From Ipomoea triloba (lineage: Eukaryota > Streptophyta > Magnoliopsida > Solanales > Convolvulaceae): a stretch of DNA of 64,000 nucleotides. Positions 1 through 11,202 of this stretch are shown in pieces. The position numbers were made by a program, and so were the translations under genes. The notes under the pieces were generated by a model that did not search any database, was not told where the DNA came from, and saw nothing but the letters and a program-made list of their open reading frames with translations. The stretch's first letter is position 1. The number at the start of each line of letters is the position of its first letter. The DNA lies in the NCBI RefSeq assembly GCF_003576645.1, contig NC_044916.1:5863442-5927441 (forward strand), in the 5' to 3' direction.

Positions 1-112
<112 letters not shown>

Positions 113-190
113 CGCATGGATTAAGGAATACATTTATTTATGAATGTTGATGGCAACCTGAATCTATACATTTATTTATTATTCTTGAAT

Positions 191-523
191 ATTATGGCAA
201 AACATAGATTGTGTCAACTGATCAGAGTAATTATACCAATTGAACAGAAGATTTGCTTGGTCATTCAACATGCTATTTGCAATTGCTACAAATATACACA
301 CCAAATTAATCCTTGTCCATAATATCTCGTTCTTAAAACTTCACATCACGACCTAAAAGATAGTGACCTATTGTCAAGATTTCACCAAATTAGTCCATTG
401 TTTGGTAAGATCGATGCCAATCATGTCATTACCAAATTAATTAATCCCACCACTAACCCCATAAATATATTTAATCTCCAACGTGGTCTACAACAACCAA
501 TTAAGTGAATTAACTAATGGGTG

Positions 524-530
<7 letters not shown>
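191..530 (-). promoter_or_regulatory. Orphan 5' flank of a lost CNL gene
   Basis: This stretch matches the sequence just upstream of the CNL-a start codon (4466-4710). Both contain the block beginning ATGGCAAAACA, the block reading as accaattgaac, the ACCAAATTAATTAATC block and the GGGTGATT block, in the same order. On the minus strand it would lead into a CNL start codon, but no CNL coding sequence follows; instead the sequence runs into the AT microsatellite. The coding part was therefore deleted, or displaced beyond the window. That it is a promoter is inferred from its position in the paralogues. Confidence 0.7.
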
Positions 531-603
<73 letters not shown>

Positions 604-617
604 TACTATTACTATTA
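524..617. repeat. (TTA)n microsatellite
   Basis: About 25 pure TTA units followed by TTACTA variants. It begins exactly after the GGGTGATT block of the orphan CNL upstream region, where CNL-a and CNL-b have only a short ATTAA. The expansion therefore arose inside a former CNL promoter. Confidence 0.95.
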
Positions 618-879
618 TGCACCATTAAACCAATCAATTTTCTTTATATATTATATATCCAAGTTGGTCACAAACGGCCAACACTAACAAATGGACCTAG
701 TCATTAATAATTTAATTAAAATAAGTGTTTCACACTCTACAATTATCACTCCCTATTAGTCACCTCCGAATTTATTTTCATAGCTTACTAACAAATTTAT
801 TATAAAAAAAAAAACAAATTAGTTGACCAGGGGATTACTTTTGGTTTGGAATTAAAACCGGATCAATATTGAGCGCCAT

Positions 880-1450
880 GGTGAAAAATAAATGCGATAT
901 GGTGAAAAAGAATATACATAAAGTATATTAGTGTAATTCTCTAATAATTATTATATTAATTAAGCTAAACATGTGTCATTATATTTATTTTTATAATAAT
1001 TATTACAATTAAATTATTTATCATTTTTCCCATATTAATTTTAGTAATAATATAATTACATAAATCATATTACATATCGATTTTTTAAAGATAATTGTAA
1101 ACAAACGACTCATGTATTATTCAATCAATTGAGTGATAGTTTTATACTAATATTATAATCAAATAAATGTACACTTTCAAATATTAGAAATGTTTATAAT
1201 TCATCTTTAATTTTATTATCTAAATATATAATAAAAATTTTATCCGTGCATCGCACTGGTAATTGGACAATTATTTGCTCAGATTCAGGCAACCATAAAA
1301 TAAAAAAACATAGTCGATTCAACCCATTTCATGAGTTTCACTATATAATATTCATTATTATATATAATTTATATAATTGTATATCAATCCAAATATTTTT
1401 AAAATATTATAACAAATTCATTATGTGCAACGCACGAGTGAAAAGACTAA
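880..1450 (+). mobile_element. Helitron remnant, 3' part
   Basis: AT-rich, non-coding sequence homologous to 37937-38490. It ends near 1424-1450 with GTGCAACGCAC followed by gagtgaaaagacta, a decayed version of the hairpin plus CTAG terminus seen in the complete Helitron at 28579-29138. A related end sits at 24160-24190 downstream of CNL-c. The copy at 38 kb carries a SINE that this copy lacks, which makes the site near 1171 an empty site. No 5' TC end was identified. Confidence 0.55.
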
Positions 1451-1751
1451 TTATTAATAAAATTGGAAGAATAAGTATGAATTTTATCTTGACCAATTGC
1501 ATTATAAAAATATTTATAAATTTTTTATGATATTAAGTGCGATGTATATATCATACAATGAGGCATGAGCTCATACATCTAATGGAATAATTAGTGTACA
1601 AATACAAAAAGATAAAAATTGATTATTTAAACAAAAAAAATTATCAACAAGACAACAATGGCAACCATAAGATTTAGAAGAATTGGAAAACAACATAAGA
1701 GCATAAAATTAATAAAAGTTATTAATCTTTCTTGACAATAATATTTTTAAT
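1451..1751 (-). other. Conserved 3' flank of CNL-a
   Basis: Non-coding sequence that closely matches 63480-63802 downstream of CNL-e and, more weakly, 24200-24387 downstream of CNL-c. It contains the same tatatatcatacaatgagg block and A-rich runs. It probably includes the 3' UTR and polyadenylation region, but no specific signal could be singled out in such AT-rich DNA. Confidence 0.6.
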
Positions 1752-4465
1752 TTAATAGATCAGAGAAGGCTTTTCACCATAACTGTGTTGCATAGTAACT
1801 CTTAATATATGTTCAATCTTCCATCGATCTGATCCTTCCACACTTATTCTTTGAACAAGCTGTTGAGATGGGCCGACTAGATGCAATTTTTTCAAATGCT
1901 CAACTTCTCTCAAGCCTTCTGGAAGCATTTCTAGACATTTGCACTCATCCATAGATAGTGACTCAAGAGATGTCATAGCTCCTTTTCCTATTTCCCACTT
2001 GGTAAGCTTCCTGCACACTCTCTCTAGCTTCCTGAGTTTTGGAAAGCTCCCTTCACTGCATACTAACTGGTCTCCACTATAACTTTGAATGAAGAGTTCC
2101 AACAGGCTTGGCAGTTTCTCCAAACTATTGAAGAAATCCTTATCTACATCACACATACGTATATAAATTACACAAAGATAGTTAGGAGTGCTAATAAAAT
2201 TTACCAATTTTCCAAACCCTAAGAGCTGGAGCTTCTCAAGAGAAAAGGGTGGCGATAAATTTATAAATTCTTGTAATTCATCACTTGCAATAGATAAAAA
2301 GTGAAGATTTGTCAATTTTTTGACAGAATCACAAATTGCTCCCGAGCATTCATAGCCTTCCTTGAAAATAATATTCAACTTAGTGAGTTGTGGGATGTTT
2401 ACTAATTCTCTTGCTTGGATGATATTAATCAGTATGCCAGATAATGTTTGAAGCTGAGAAAATGTGAATACAATATCAGGCACTTGCAATCTATGACTTC
2501 CAAGGAGATGTCTTAGCTCCTTAAGCTCTGAAACACATTTAGGCAAACTATTTACAAGAGTTTCTCTTAAATCCAATGTCTGTAGATTGTGCAATCTTCC
2601 CAGCGAATCAGGAAGATGTGTCATCTTATTAAAACCGAACAGAGCTAAGTACCTAAGATGAATTAGATCTCCAACCTCATTGGGCAGTTCCTTCATACCA
2701 TTAGGTAACCATCCCAACACCAAAACTCTGAGCAACTTCATGTTTTGGAGCATCTGAGGGAATGAATTCAGAGCGATCCCTATACAGTCGTTGATGATGA
2801 GCGTACGTAGCTTCTTCATGTTTTCGTAGCAATTGTCAAGCTCAACATTTTGCTCCTGATCTTCCAAGATGATCAAACTACGCCTTTGCTTCCACTCAAG
2901 TTTGGTACTTTTCTCCAATTTGATTATTTCAGCAAACATTTCCCTTCTAATCACCTCACATGCCACATCGCGGTAAAGGTCGTGCATTTCGATTCTTCCC
3001 AACTCTTTACCATTGAACTCACTGGGAAGGATCTGAAGCAAGCTTCTATTTTTGAGCTGAAGGAAGTAATCCCTTGCTATCTGCTCTAGTGTTCTGCCAC
3101 TATGGGGATGGGGATCATCCTTGATAAACCCCTCCGCAATGCACATCCGGATCAACCTTTGGACACTAACACCATATGTTTTGGGGAACATTGCACAGTA
3201 TAAAAAACATGACTTGAGGTGAGTTGGGAGCTCATTGTAACTCAACAATAGGGCTCTGTTGAGAGATGCTAGACTGCCACCTGATTCAAATTCAAATTCT
3301 TGTGAGTAGTAGTCAAGGCTTTTGAGAGCGTCCCTCCATTTTGAAGGATCATCACCTTTTGTGGACATCAACCGAGCCATTGCAAGAAGTGCAACAGGTA
3401 AACCTGAACATTTATTAACCAATGCTTTTCCGGGTTCTTCAAGCTCATTAGGCCAGCTGCGGCTACCTAAAGCCAATTTGCAGAAAAGGCTGCATGCCAA
3501 ATCAAATTCTAATGGCTTCACCTCAACATAATGAGGTGCTGCCCCAAGAAAAGACCCATTGCCTATATTTTTATCATGGCTAGTCACGATAATTGAAGAG
3601 GCACTGTCGCCCCGAAGTTTTATTTTAGCCAAGAGAGTATGATCCCAAACATCATCAAAAAAATACAACATACCTCTTTCCCTCTAAGTAATGAAGAATG
3701 TGTTGTTGAAGAGAATTTCTATCTGCTTTCTCGAGTTCAGCAGGAGGCTTGGTTCCAACACTTGTGTAGAGCCCATTGATTGTTGTCCGAAGAACATATT
3801 CAATATCTGAGGAGTGGTTCACATCAACCCACCAACAATAGTCAATGGTGCGATCCTTCATGACTCTTTCATGAACTTGCTTAGCCAAAGTAGTTTTCCC
3901 ACAACCTCCAGCTCCCCAAATTGTGATCAACTTCACTTGACCGGTTGACTTCCATGTCGATCCCCACTGCTTCCATTCCCTCCATATATCCGCTCCCACT
4001 GCCCATCGGTAACTCATTTCTTTCGTCATTTGTCTTCAGTTTTATACCGTAATTTGATTTGTCTGTTTGTAGAGCAAGTAGCTTCTCATCCATGGCTTTT
4101 AACTGCTGATGGAAGCAATACTGTATCTTCACCCTCTCCACCAAGCTCTTCACGTTGGCAAACAGGGACTTGACTTCACAAAAATTGCAGGGAGGAGTAT
4201 TGAGTTCCACAAGCTTGGAATCCAACATGAACTCCTCCACCAAGTCCTCAACTTCAAGTGAGGTATCCCTCAGTTGTGTTGCCCAGCTCTCTGCTACCTT
4301 GCTGTCTTGTTTCCCCTTCCCTGAATCCTCAACGTAGCCTTTCATGTTGTCTAGCCGAGCAGTGATTTTCTCCACCTCATCTTTGATTCCCCATTGGAAT
4401 AATACTTCTTGGAAAGCTTGCTCCTTCAGTTTTCCAACTACAAAATCAACGAAAGCACCAGCCAT
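1752..4465 (-). pseudogene. CNL-a: CC-NBS-LRR pseudogene with two frame lesions
   Basis: Three overlapping frames together cover a whole CNL. The start (4465, MAGAFVDF) matches CNL-d. The coiled-coil domain carries a VEDLVEEFM motif (EDVID-like). The P-loop GAGGCGKTT, kinase-2 FFDDVWD, IIVTS, GLPV, CFLYCAMFP and MHDL motifs and an LRR tail ending in EKPSLIY all remain. Frame is lost twice. Near 3939 a 29-bp block present in CNL-c is missing between two CC dinucleotides, removing the linker before the P-loop. At 3655-3663 the kinase-2 T run has seven bases where CNL-c has six. No full receptor can be made unless the homopolymer is a sequencing error and the deletion is bypassed. Its body groups with CNL-c. 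Confidence 0.92.
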
Positions 4466-4740
4466 AACTATGGCAAAACACAGATTGTGTCACCTGAGTA
4501 AGTATATCAATTGAACAAAAGATTGATTTGCTTGATTGTGGGGTGATTCGAAATTGTTTTTGCTGCAAATTAATCCCTCAGCTCGTTTGGTGAGATAGAT
4601 GCCATTACCAAATTAATTAATCACACCACTAATTAACCCACTCAAAATATTTTAATCTCCAACTTGTACTGGTCTACAACTACCAATTAATTAATGGGTG
4701 ATTAATCTAATCAACTTGGTCTTTATTTATACACCTAATG
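4466..4740 (-). promoter_or_regulatory. CNL-a upstream region with TATA-like box
   Basis: The first 70 bases upstream of the start are shared with all other CNL copies. Farther out it matches CNL-b and the orphan flank, not CNL-c or CNL-d. TATTTATA at 4724-4731 reads TATAAATA on the gene strand, about 260 bases before the start codon, with an equivalent box in CNL-b. The assignment rests on conservation and position only. Confidence 0.5.
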
Positions 4741-4954
4741 AGCTGTTCCTAGCAATTTAAATAATCAAAGTAAACATCAATCACATATTGTAAGTATACC
4801 AATCAGTGGAGATTTCCTCTGATTGGCCCCTCCATCAGCAGCTTCTTTGCCACGAATAGATCCTCTCTTTTTTTTTGAGAAGGCCACGAATAGATCCTAG
4901 ATACCACCATTGTTCAAGAATTACATAAAAACAATACCAACATCTTAATTGGTA

Positions 4955-5215
4955 TATTCAGACCAACTCTTTTGCGGAACATCCACACATATATGCCAGT
5001 GAGCTAAAAAACCATAGTCTTCAATTCCCAGAAAATAACTCAGTGTCCCTAGCTAAGTCCTTTATTTTAAAGGTAGATTCCAGAAATTGTTTTAAATCAT
5101 CAATATAATTAGACCAAGCTCACTGCTAGCCACTATAATATCATCCACATAAACAAGGAGTGCAAAAAATGTATCACCAGTGATCTAGGGATCAGATTTT
5201 GCTTGTGTGTCACTA
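4955..5215 (-). mobile_element. Copia reverse transcriptase remnant
   Basis: On the minus strand this stretch encodes a recognisable Ty1/Copia reverse transcriptase core including FALLVYVDDIIV, the YVDD catalytic box, followed by DDLKQFLESTFKIKDL. Frameshifts break it soon afterward. No LTR or other domain is attached, so this is an old internal fragment. It lies between CNL-a and CNL-b and belongs to a different element from the one at 8.05 kb. Confidence 0.8.
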
Positions 5216-6584
5216 TAATAATCCTGAAGCCTCACATACAGGATCGGAATGGATCTTGTCCGATCCTAGCAGACCGGCCTCCCAGGCAGCTGGTTATTGA
5301 AAATTTCAGTGTGATCCAAGTAGGATGAGCAATCTGTTCATCATTAATTGCTGTCCTGGAGATATGGCTCATCTGATCGATCTGCATGGTGGTCAAGTGA
5401 AGGAACTTGTGTAGCTATACTATCTGGATTAAAATATTGATCATCTTCTGAGAATTAAACCACTGGTAAAGAGGAACGAATTAAAGTGTTGATTAGAGGT
5501 ATGTTGCATGTACCACACAATTTCTCCAAAATTTTATTAGAGTCTTACTTGACAAGCCACGAGCCTAAAATATTTAAGCTTGAGCTCGGTTCAGTTACAA
5601 AACGAGACAGCCCCAGTTCGAAGTTGATCGAGCTCAAGCCTAGTTGCTCGCTCATTTACACCCTAATTAGATCAACACTTTCTACATTCATCTGCCTTTC
5701 TAGTTTGAGGATCATACCAAAAACTTTGTCAAACCTCTTGTATAGGATGAAGGACGAGAATACCTGACCTGAGTTGAAGTCTTCTTCATTCAAACATTTT
5801 AGAAAGCGGATTACATGATCTACTCCACGTTCTTTCTTAATTGTATCAATGAAATCAGATGTACATCTAGGACTGCACTTACAAATTAGAAGAGGCCTTA
5901 AAGCACTCATTTCCTCCCACAGAGTTTTTACTCAAAATTCCATGTATATGGTTAAAAAATCTCATCCTGAAGTTCTGATATCCTGTAGGTACGGATCTCC
6001 CTGAGAGAAAATCTTCCTCAAATAACGCGCACATAGAGGTATTAACAGACTTAAGTATCCAGCAGGAACTTACAATTTTATTGCATCTTCTCCATGCATT
6101 GTGTTGAGGCTGATCTCAAGCACTGCGCTTGGATTTTCGATGATATGCAAAAACAAAAAGGATTATCGATCATAATCCTCTAAATTTGCATTTTGTTGTG
6201 GAAGAGAAAGTGGTTTCGGAATGCGCTTCCCTGATAGGCTGATACCATGATGGAAATTCATGCGGCTGCAAAGGAAAATATAAATAAAAGAGAAAAAAAA
6301 ATATATAGTTGTTGATTGATAGAGAGAAAGAAGGTTTTGTACAGAGTGTTTATTCTCACGTAAACAAGCTAAGGATAACTAAGGAGAATATACCCCAATA
6401 ACTTCAATTCCCTTAACAAACTACATGCAGTACAGTTTGTTAAGAGGAACTAACTGTACGTGCAGAGAGCTCCGATTGTCTGCTTCAATTCTGGCGTGTT
6501 CTTTGTACAGTTTCGGAGTGGGATGAGATAAAAGGCAGCAAGTCCACATTACTCCCTTCTTCCTCAAACTCGATTAGACTATAC
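5216..6584 (-). other. CNL-b 3' flank, partly shared with CNL-d
   Basis: Three blocks (5216-5300, 5675-5780, 6285-6580) match the CNL-d 3' flank at 49268-49345, 49375-49480 and 49498-49770. The intervening pieces are absent there and so are insertions here. The first, ending near 5675 with gctcgctcatttacacccta, resembles an hAT terminus; the second, around 5900-6280, has no clear identity but contains a gctgataccatg motif. No gene is supported. Confidence 0.6.
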
Positions 6585-8053
6585 CTAGGTATAGTATGAC
6601 CGCAATTCAAAAGGCTTCATCGATCCACTGGCCTCATACACAAGCTGGGAGGTCCTTATTATCAATCTTTGTAATGCTAACCCTGTGACTTTACTATCAA
6701 TATTATGAATAGTAACTCTTGGTATATGTTCAACCTTCCATCCATCTGATCCTTCAATATTATGAACAAGTTGTTGAGATGGGTAGAATAGATGCAATTC
6801 TTTCAAATACACAACTTCTCTCAACCCTTCTGGAACCATTTTTAGAAAATAGCAATTACGCATAGATAGTGACTCAACACATTTCATAGCTCCTTTTCCT
6901 ATTTCCCACTTGATAAGCTTCTCGCACACTATCTCTAGCTTCTTCAGTTTTGGAAAGCTTCCCTCACTGCACAATAACTGTTTTCCACTGTAAGAGTCAA
7001 TGTAGAGGCACACCAGGCTAGGCAATTTCTCCAAACTATTCAAGAAATCCCCATCTACATAACACTTTTGTATATTGATTGAGCGAAGATAGTTAAGAGT
7101 GCAAGTAAACTTCACCAATTTCTTAAAATTATAGAGTGCGAGCTTCTCGAGATAAAGGGGTGGTGAGAAATTTCCAAATTTCTGTACCATATCAAAACCT
7201 TCAATGCATGGGTTATCTCGAGGCTGAATAAGTAGAGAGCGAAGATTTGTGATTTTATTGACAGAATCACAAATTGCTCTCCAGCATTCCTCCCCTTCCG
7301 TGAATATAATGTCCAACTCAGTGAGTTGTGTGAGGTTTACTAATTCTCTTGCTTGGATGGTATTAATCACCATGCCAGAGAGTGTTTGAAGCTGAGAAGA
7401 TGTGAATACAATATCTGAGACTTGTAAGTCATAGCTTCCAATAAAGAGATGTCTCAGTTGCATAAGCTGTGACACGCATTTAGGTAAACTCAGCAGTGAA
7501 GTATGTCTTAAATCCAATGTCTGTAGATTGTGCAATCTTCCTAATGAATCAGGGAGATGTGTCATATACCTATTACCACTGAGACTTAAGTACCTAAGAT
7601 GAATTAGATCCCCAACCTCATTGGGTAGTTCCTTCACACCATCAGGTAACCCTTCCAACGCCAAAACTCTGAGCAACTTCATGTTTTGGAGCATCTGCGG
7701 GAGCGAATTCACAATAATCCCTCCACCATGGATGATGAGTGTACGTAGCTTCTTCATATTGCCGCCCTTTTCAAGATTCACCTTTGGCTCGCCTTCCAGG
7801 ATTATCAAACTACGCCTTTGCTTCCACTCAAGTTTGGTATTATGCATTCCACTCAATTTGATTTCAGCAAACATTTCCCTTCTAATCACCTCACCAGCTA
7901 CATCACGGAACAGGTCATGCATTTTTATTTCGTCGTCCACTCTAACAAATATAGACTCTGTGGTGACAATCTGAATCAAGCTTCTATTATTGAGCTGAAG
8001 GAGGTAATCCCTTGCTATGACTTCTAGTGGTCTGCCACTGCCACCATCCTCAT
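6585..8053 (-). pseudogene. CNL-b, 3' half (MHD and LRR region)
   Basis: The downstream half of a CNL gene. It starts within the ARC2 region (GRPLEVIARDYLLQLNNRS), continues through the MHD motif (KMHDLFRDVAGEVIRREMF) and about 14 leucine-rich repeats, and ends in an extended tail not shared with CNL-d. The reading frame is open for 464 codons from 7979 and in fact extends to the element border at 8053. It closely resembles CNL-d. The matching upstream half is at 14164-15422; about 35 codons around the CFLYCAMFP motif are missing between the halves, so the insertion was accompanied or followed by a deletion. Confidence 0.92.
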
Positions 8054-8414
8054 TGTTATAATAAATTATTATTATAATGTTAAACCAAGAAATTAGTTTA
8101 TTAATTAGAATTCAAATATGTTAATTAGTACGTGGAATGGCCTTGATTGTAGGAATACATGCAGCACTACATGCCTTAATTTTAGCACTTTAATGTTGTC
8201 TTCCATTCACTATAAATAGTGTGTAAGCATTCCATTTCTAATCATCAATTCAAATTAGAAAGCATTATCCTTTCAATTTCCTCTTTCTCTCTTATTATAT
8301 ATACTATACGTATATTATCCTTTCAATTTCCTCTTTCTCTCTTATAATATATACTATACGTATATATATATATATATATATATATATTGATATATTATAT
8401 TTAATATATCAACA
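8054..8414 (+). repeat. 5' LTR of the Copia element
   Basis: Starts with TGTTATAATAA at the point where CNL-b homology ends and finishes with TATCAACA directly before the primer binding site. A TGTTAAACC at 8078 is an alternative start. A 50-bp near-exact tandem duplication (8263-8362) and a TA run are inside it. There is no 3' LTR for comparison, so the left border is uncertain by about 24 bases. Confidence 0.7.
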
Positions 8415-8416
8415 TT

Positions 8417-8429
8417 TGGTATCAGAGCC
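8417..8429 (+). other. Primer binding site, initiator tRNA-Met type
   Basis: TGGTATCAGAGCC lies two bases after the LTR end. This is the usual Copia sequence, complementary to the 3' end of initiator tRNA-Met, and would prime minus-strand DNA synthesis. Confidence 0.93.
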
Positions 8430-8469
8430 AGTCAACCTTCCAACCCCGAGATATTGTCCGTAGTGAAAT

Positions 8470-9677
8470 ATGTCCACAAATTTCAATATTGTGTGGTCGG
8501 GTCCCAAATTAGACGGGAAACTCGATTACAATTATTGGCAAATTATGATGATCACTCATTTGAGAGCCCAAAATCTTTGGAGCTTTATTGATCCCGGTCT
8601 ACAAGAAGGAGCTGAAGCATCCGCTATACGGCGAGATCAATTAGCCTTGGGACAGATTCACCAAGGTGTTGATTACTCAATTTTTGGGCAATTAGCTCGG
8701 GCTCAAACAGCAAAGCAAGCTTGGGACATCCTAATGGTGTCACACAAAGGAGTTGATCGGGCACAAAAGTCGAAGTTGCAGTCGTTGAGAAGGTTGTACG
8801 ATCAATGTGAGATGACCTCTACAGAAACAGCAGATGCATATTTCACTCGTCTTATTGATCAGGTGAATAAGATGAGGTTATATAGAGATACGATTGAAGA
8901 TGGTGCAGTGGTTGAAAAAGTTCTTCGAACTATGCCGATGAAGTATGACCATGTGGTGGCTTCAATTACAGAATCACACAAAATCGAGCTCTTATCAGTT
9001 GCAGAGCTGAAAGGTATGATAGAAAGTCATATTGACAGGATTGAGTCAAAGTCGGAACCACTTGCAGAAGAAGCTTTGAAGAGCCAAGTCACTCTTAATA
9101 TGACTGGGCCTAATCAAAGAGGTGGAGGATCTGGTAGAGGTCGTGGAAGAGGAAGAGGAGGATCTAGAGGAAGAGGACGTGGTAACTCCAACACAGGAGG
9201 AGCACGTGGTAACTCCAACCAAGGAAGAGGTGGAGGTAATGCCAAACAAGGCAAATTTCCATTTCATTGCTACAATTGTGGCAAGTATGGGCACAAGATT
9301 GCAGATTGCTGGTACAATGAGGACAATCGTGGAAATCAAGCAAATATTGCTGAAAAGTCCGGTGAGAGTTCTGAAACCTTACTTTTGGCCAGTAATAGTT
9401 TTTCTGCAGACGAAAACATATGGTTCTTGGATACTGGTTGTAGTAACCATATGTGTGGGAAGAAAGAGTTGTTTTCCGAATTAGATGAATCAGTCAGGTC
9501 TGAAGTGACATTTGGCAACAAGTCAAAATTGCCAATTTTGGGAAAAGGTAAAATCTCTATTCGGTTGAAGGATGGTACTCACAATTTTATATCTGATGTG
9601 TTCTATGTTCCTGACCTGCACCAAAATTTGTTAAGTATGGGGCAGTTGTCAGAAAAAGGATATAAGATAAATATTAC
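8470..9677 (+). CDS. Copia gag and protease
   Basis: Begins at the first ATG after the primer site (MSTNFNIVWSGPKLDG). The first 200 residues form a UBN2-type gag domain. A Gly/Arg-rich stretch (around 215-255) precedes a CCHC zinc knuckle CYNCGKYGHKIADC near residue 267. The aspartic protease follows with WFLDTGCSNHM, where DTG is the active-site triad. The frame is open up to 9677, where a solo LTR interrupts it; reading beyond that point to 9834 is element sequence. Removing the solo LTR and one target repeat leaves the frame in register with the integrase part at 11203. Confidence 0.92.
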
Positions 9678-11197
9678 TGATAAGTGCAAAAGATACCACT
9701 TTTATACGGTTGTTCGTGGATCGTTTAATATACAAGTTAAAGCTTTTATGAATGTTTTAGTATTAAATTGCATTACAATGCTTTATATTGTCTTAAGTAC
9801 CCATTCCACACATCATGAATTGTTTTGTAGGTGAAAAGGAGCATAAAGAAGGAAAATGGTGTTAGTTTGGAGAGGAAACCCGAGGAACACGGAAGAACGA
9901 AATCGAAAAGGACCAACGAAGAACGAAGATCGAAACGGGCGAAGAAACAGGGCCCGGACGCGTCCAGCGTCCCGAGCTCAAAAAGTACTGCGGGCTCTCT
10001 GATGAACGCCGCGTCCGCCCCACGTCCATCAGAGGCCGCAAAACTTCTGCGTCTGGCTGTGCGCCATAGCGCACAGTCGGGCGGATGCCCGCGTCCGGTC
10101 GCGCGCTGTAGTGCGCTCGGCTGGACGCACGTTCGGCCCGCGTCCAGCGGTTCGGCCAGTCCATTTTGGGCGCAATTTTTGGGATAAAAACAGAGTTTTC
10201 TTTTGGATTTTAGGGATGCCGGATCACATTTCATTTTAGATCAGTTTAGAATATTTCTCTCTCTAGGATTAGCCTAGAGAGATCTCCCCCAATTCACTCC
10301 ACATTCCCAATTCACTCCACATTGCAATTCTTAGGTTTAGATTAGAATTAGAGAAGAATTCCATTGTTGCAAGATTGTGATCTACATTCAAGTTCAAGAT
10401 TAAAGTTCAATTTCATGTTCAAGTTCAAGATTCAAAGTTCAATTCCTAGCTAAGTCTTCCTTTTAATTTCTTGTCATTATCTTTGCCTTTTGCTATTTCA
10501 ATTCCAAGTATGATTAGGTAGATCTTTGTGGATTTGGATTGAGCAATGTTGTATGGATGTTCTTGAGCTTTGAATTGATCAATTAGGTTTTGCAATTGCT
10601 TTGATTATGAGTTTGATTGTGTGAATGGTGATCTTCTTTGACTCGTGTTGGAATGATCAACCTATATGAGAGATGTTTGGAGAAGGAGTCTCACCTATGA
10701 GAGTAGGGATATTCCTTAGCCTAGCCTAGCACATTTCCCTCTCACCTTTGAGAAAAGGGAGAAGTGGAAGATAAGAGGCACATAACGTGTTTGACAAAAT
10801 GCCTCTCCTAGCCTAGTGATCACAAGGATGACATTACGGTCTAAGGAGTGAGTCCATTGACCACGAGAGTGGCGGTGGTGTTGGTGACCTTATCTCATTT
10901 TCGTTATCTAAGTGTTGCTAGCCTAATATCTTAGAAAATCAAGGATACCTATATGAGTTGCAAGATCCAAATCCTTCTTTCCAATTGATTGTTTCCGTTA
11001 TTTGTCCCTTATTTTCATTATGTTTCTTGCACCTTTCTTACTATGTTTGGGTTAGCTTTCAAACACTAAACACTCTTGTGCTTAATCCCCTTACCGCTTG
11101 AATTCCCTCCTTGACATCCTTTGAGAACGATACTCGGAAATCTTTCCGTTTTACCACCTATTTCTTTCCATCCACCGCGAAAACTACAAACTCATCA
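9678..11197 (+). mobile_element. Solo LTR, Gypsy Athila/Tat-like, TSD ATTAC
   Basis: A 1520-bp LTR starting TGATAAG and ending CTCATCA (near-perfect inverted termini), flanked by ATTAC at 9673-9677 and 11198-11202. It interrupts the Copia polyprotein precisely. A GC-rich block at 9945-10165 with CGCGTCC repeats and CGCAC/GTGCG palindromes contrasts with the AT-rich surroundings and yields spurious open frames on both strands. A degraded relative of its 3' third is at 47095-47590. With no internal domain left, it most likely results from recombination between two LTRs. The superfamily call rests on length and general character. Confidence 0.88.
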
Positions 11198-11202
11198 ATT
11201 AC

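Noticed and set aside
9831..10234. Long overlapping open frames on both strands in the GC-rich part
   Set aside because: They lie inside the solo LTR and result from GC-rich composition; no domain is present.
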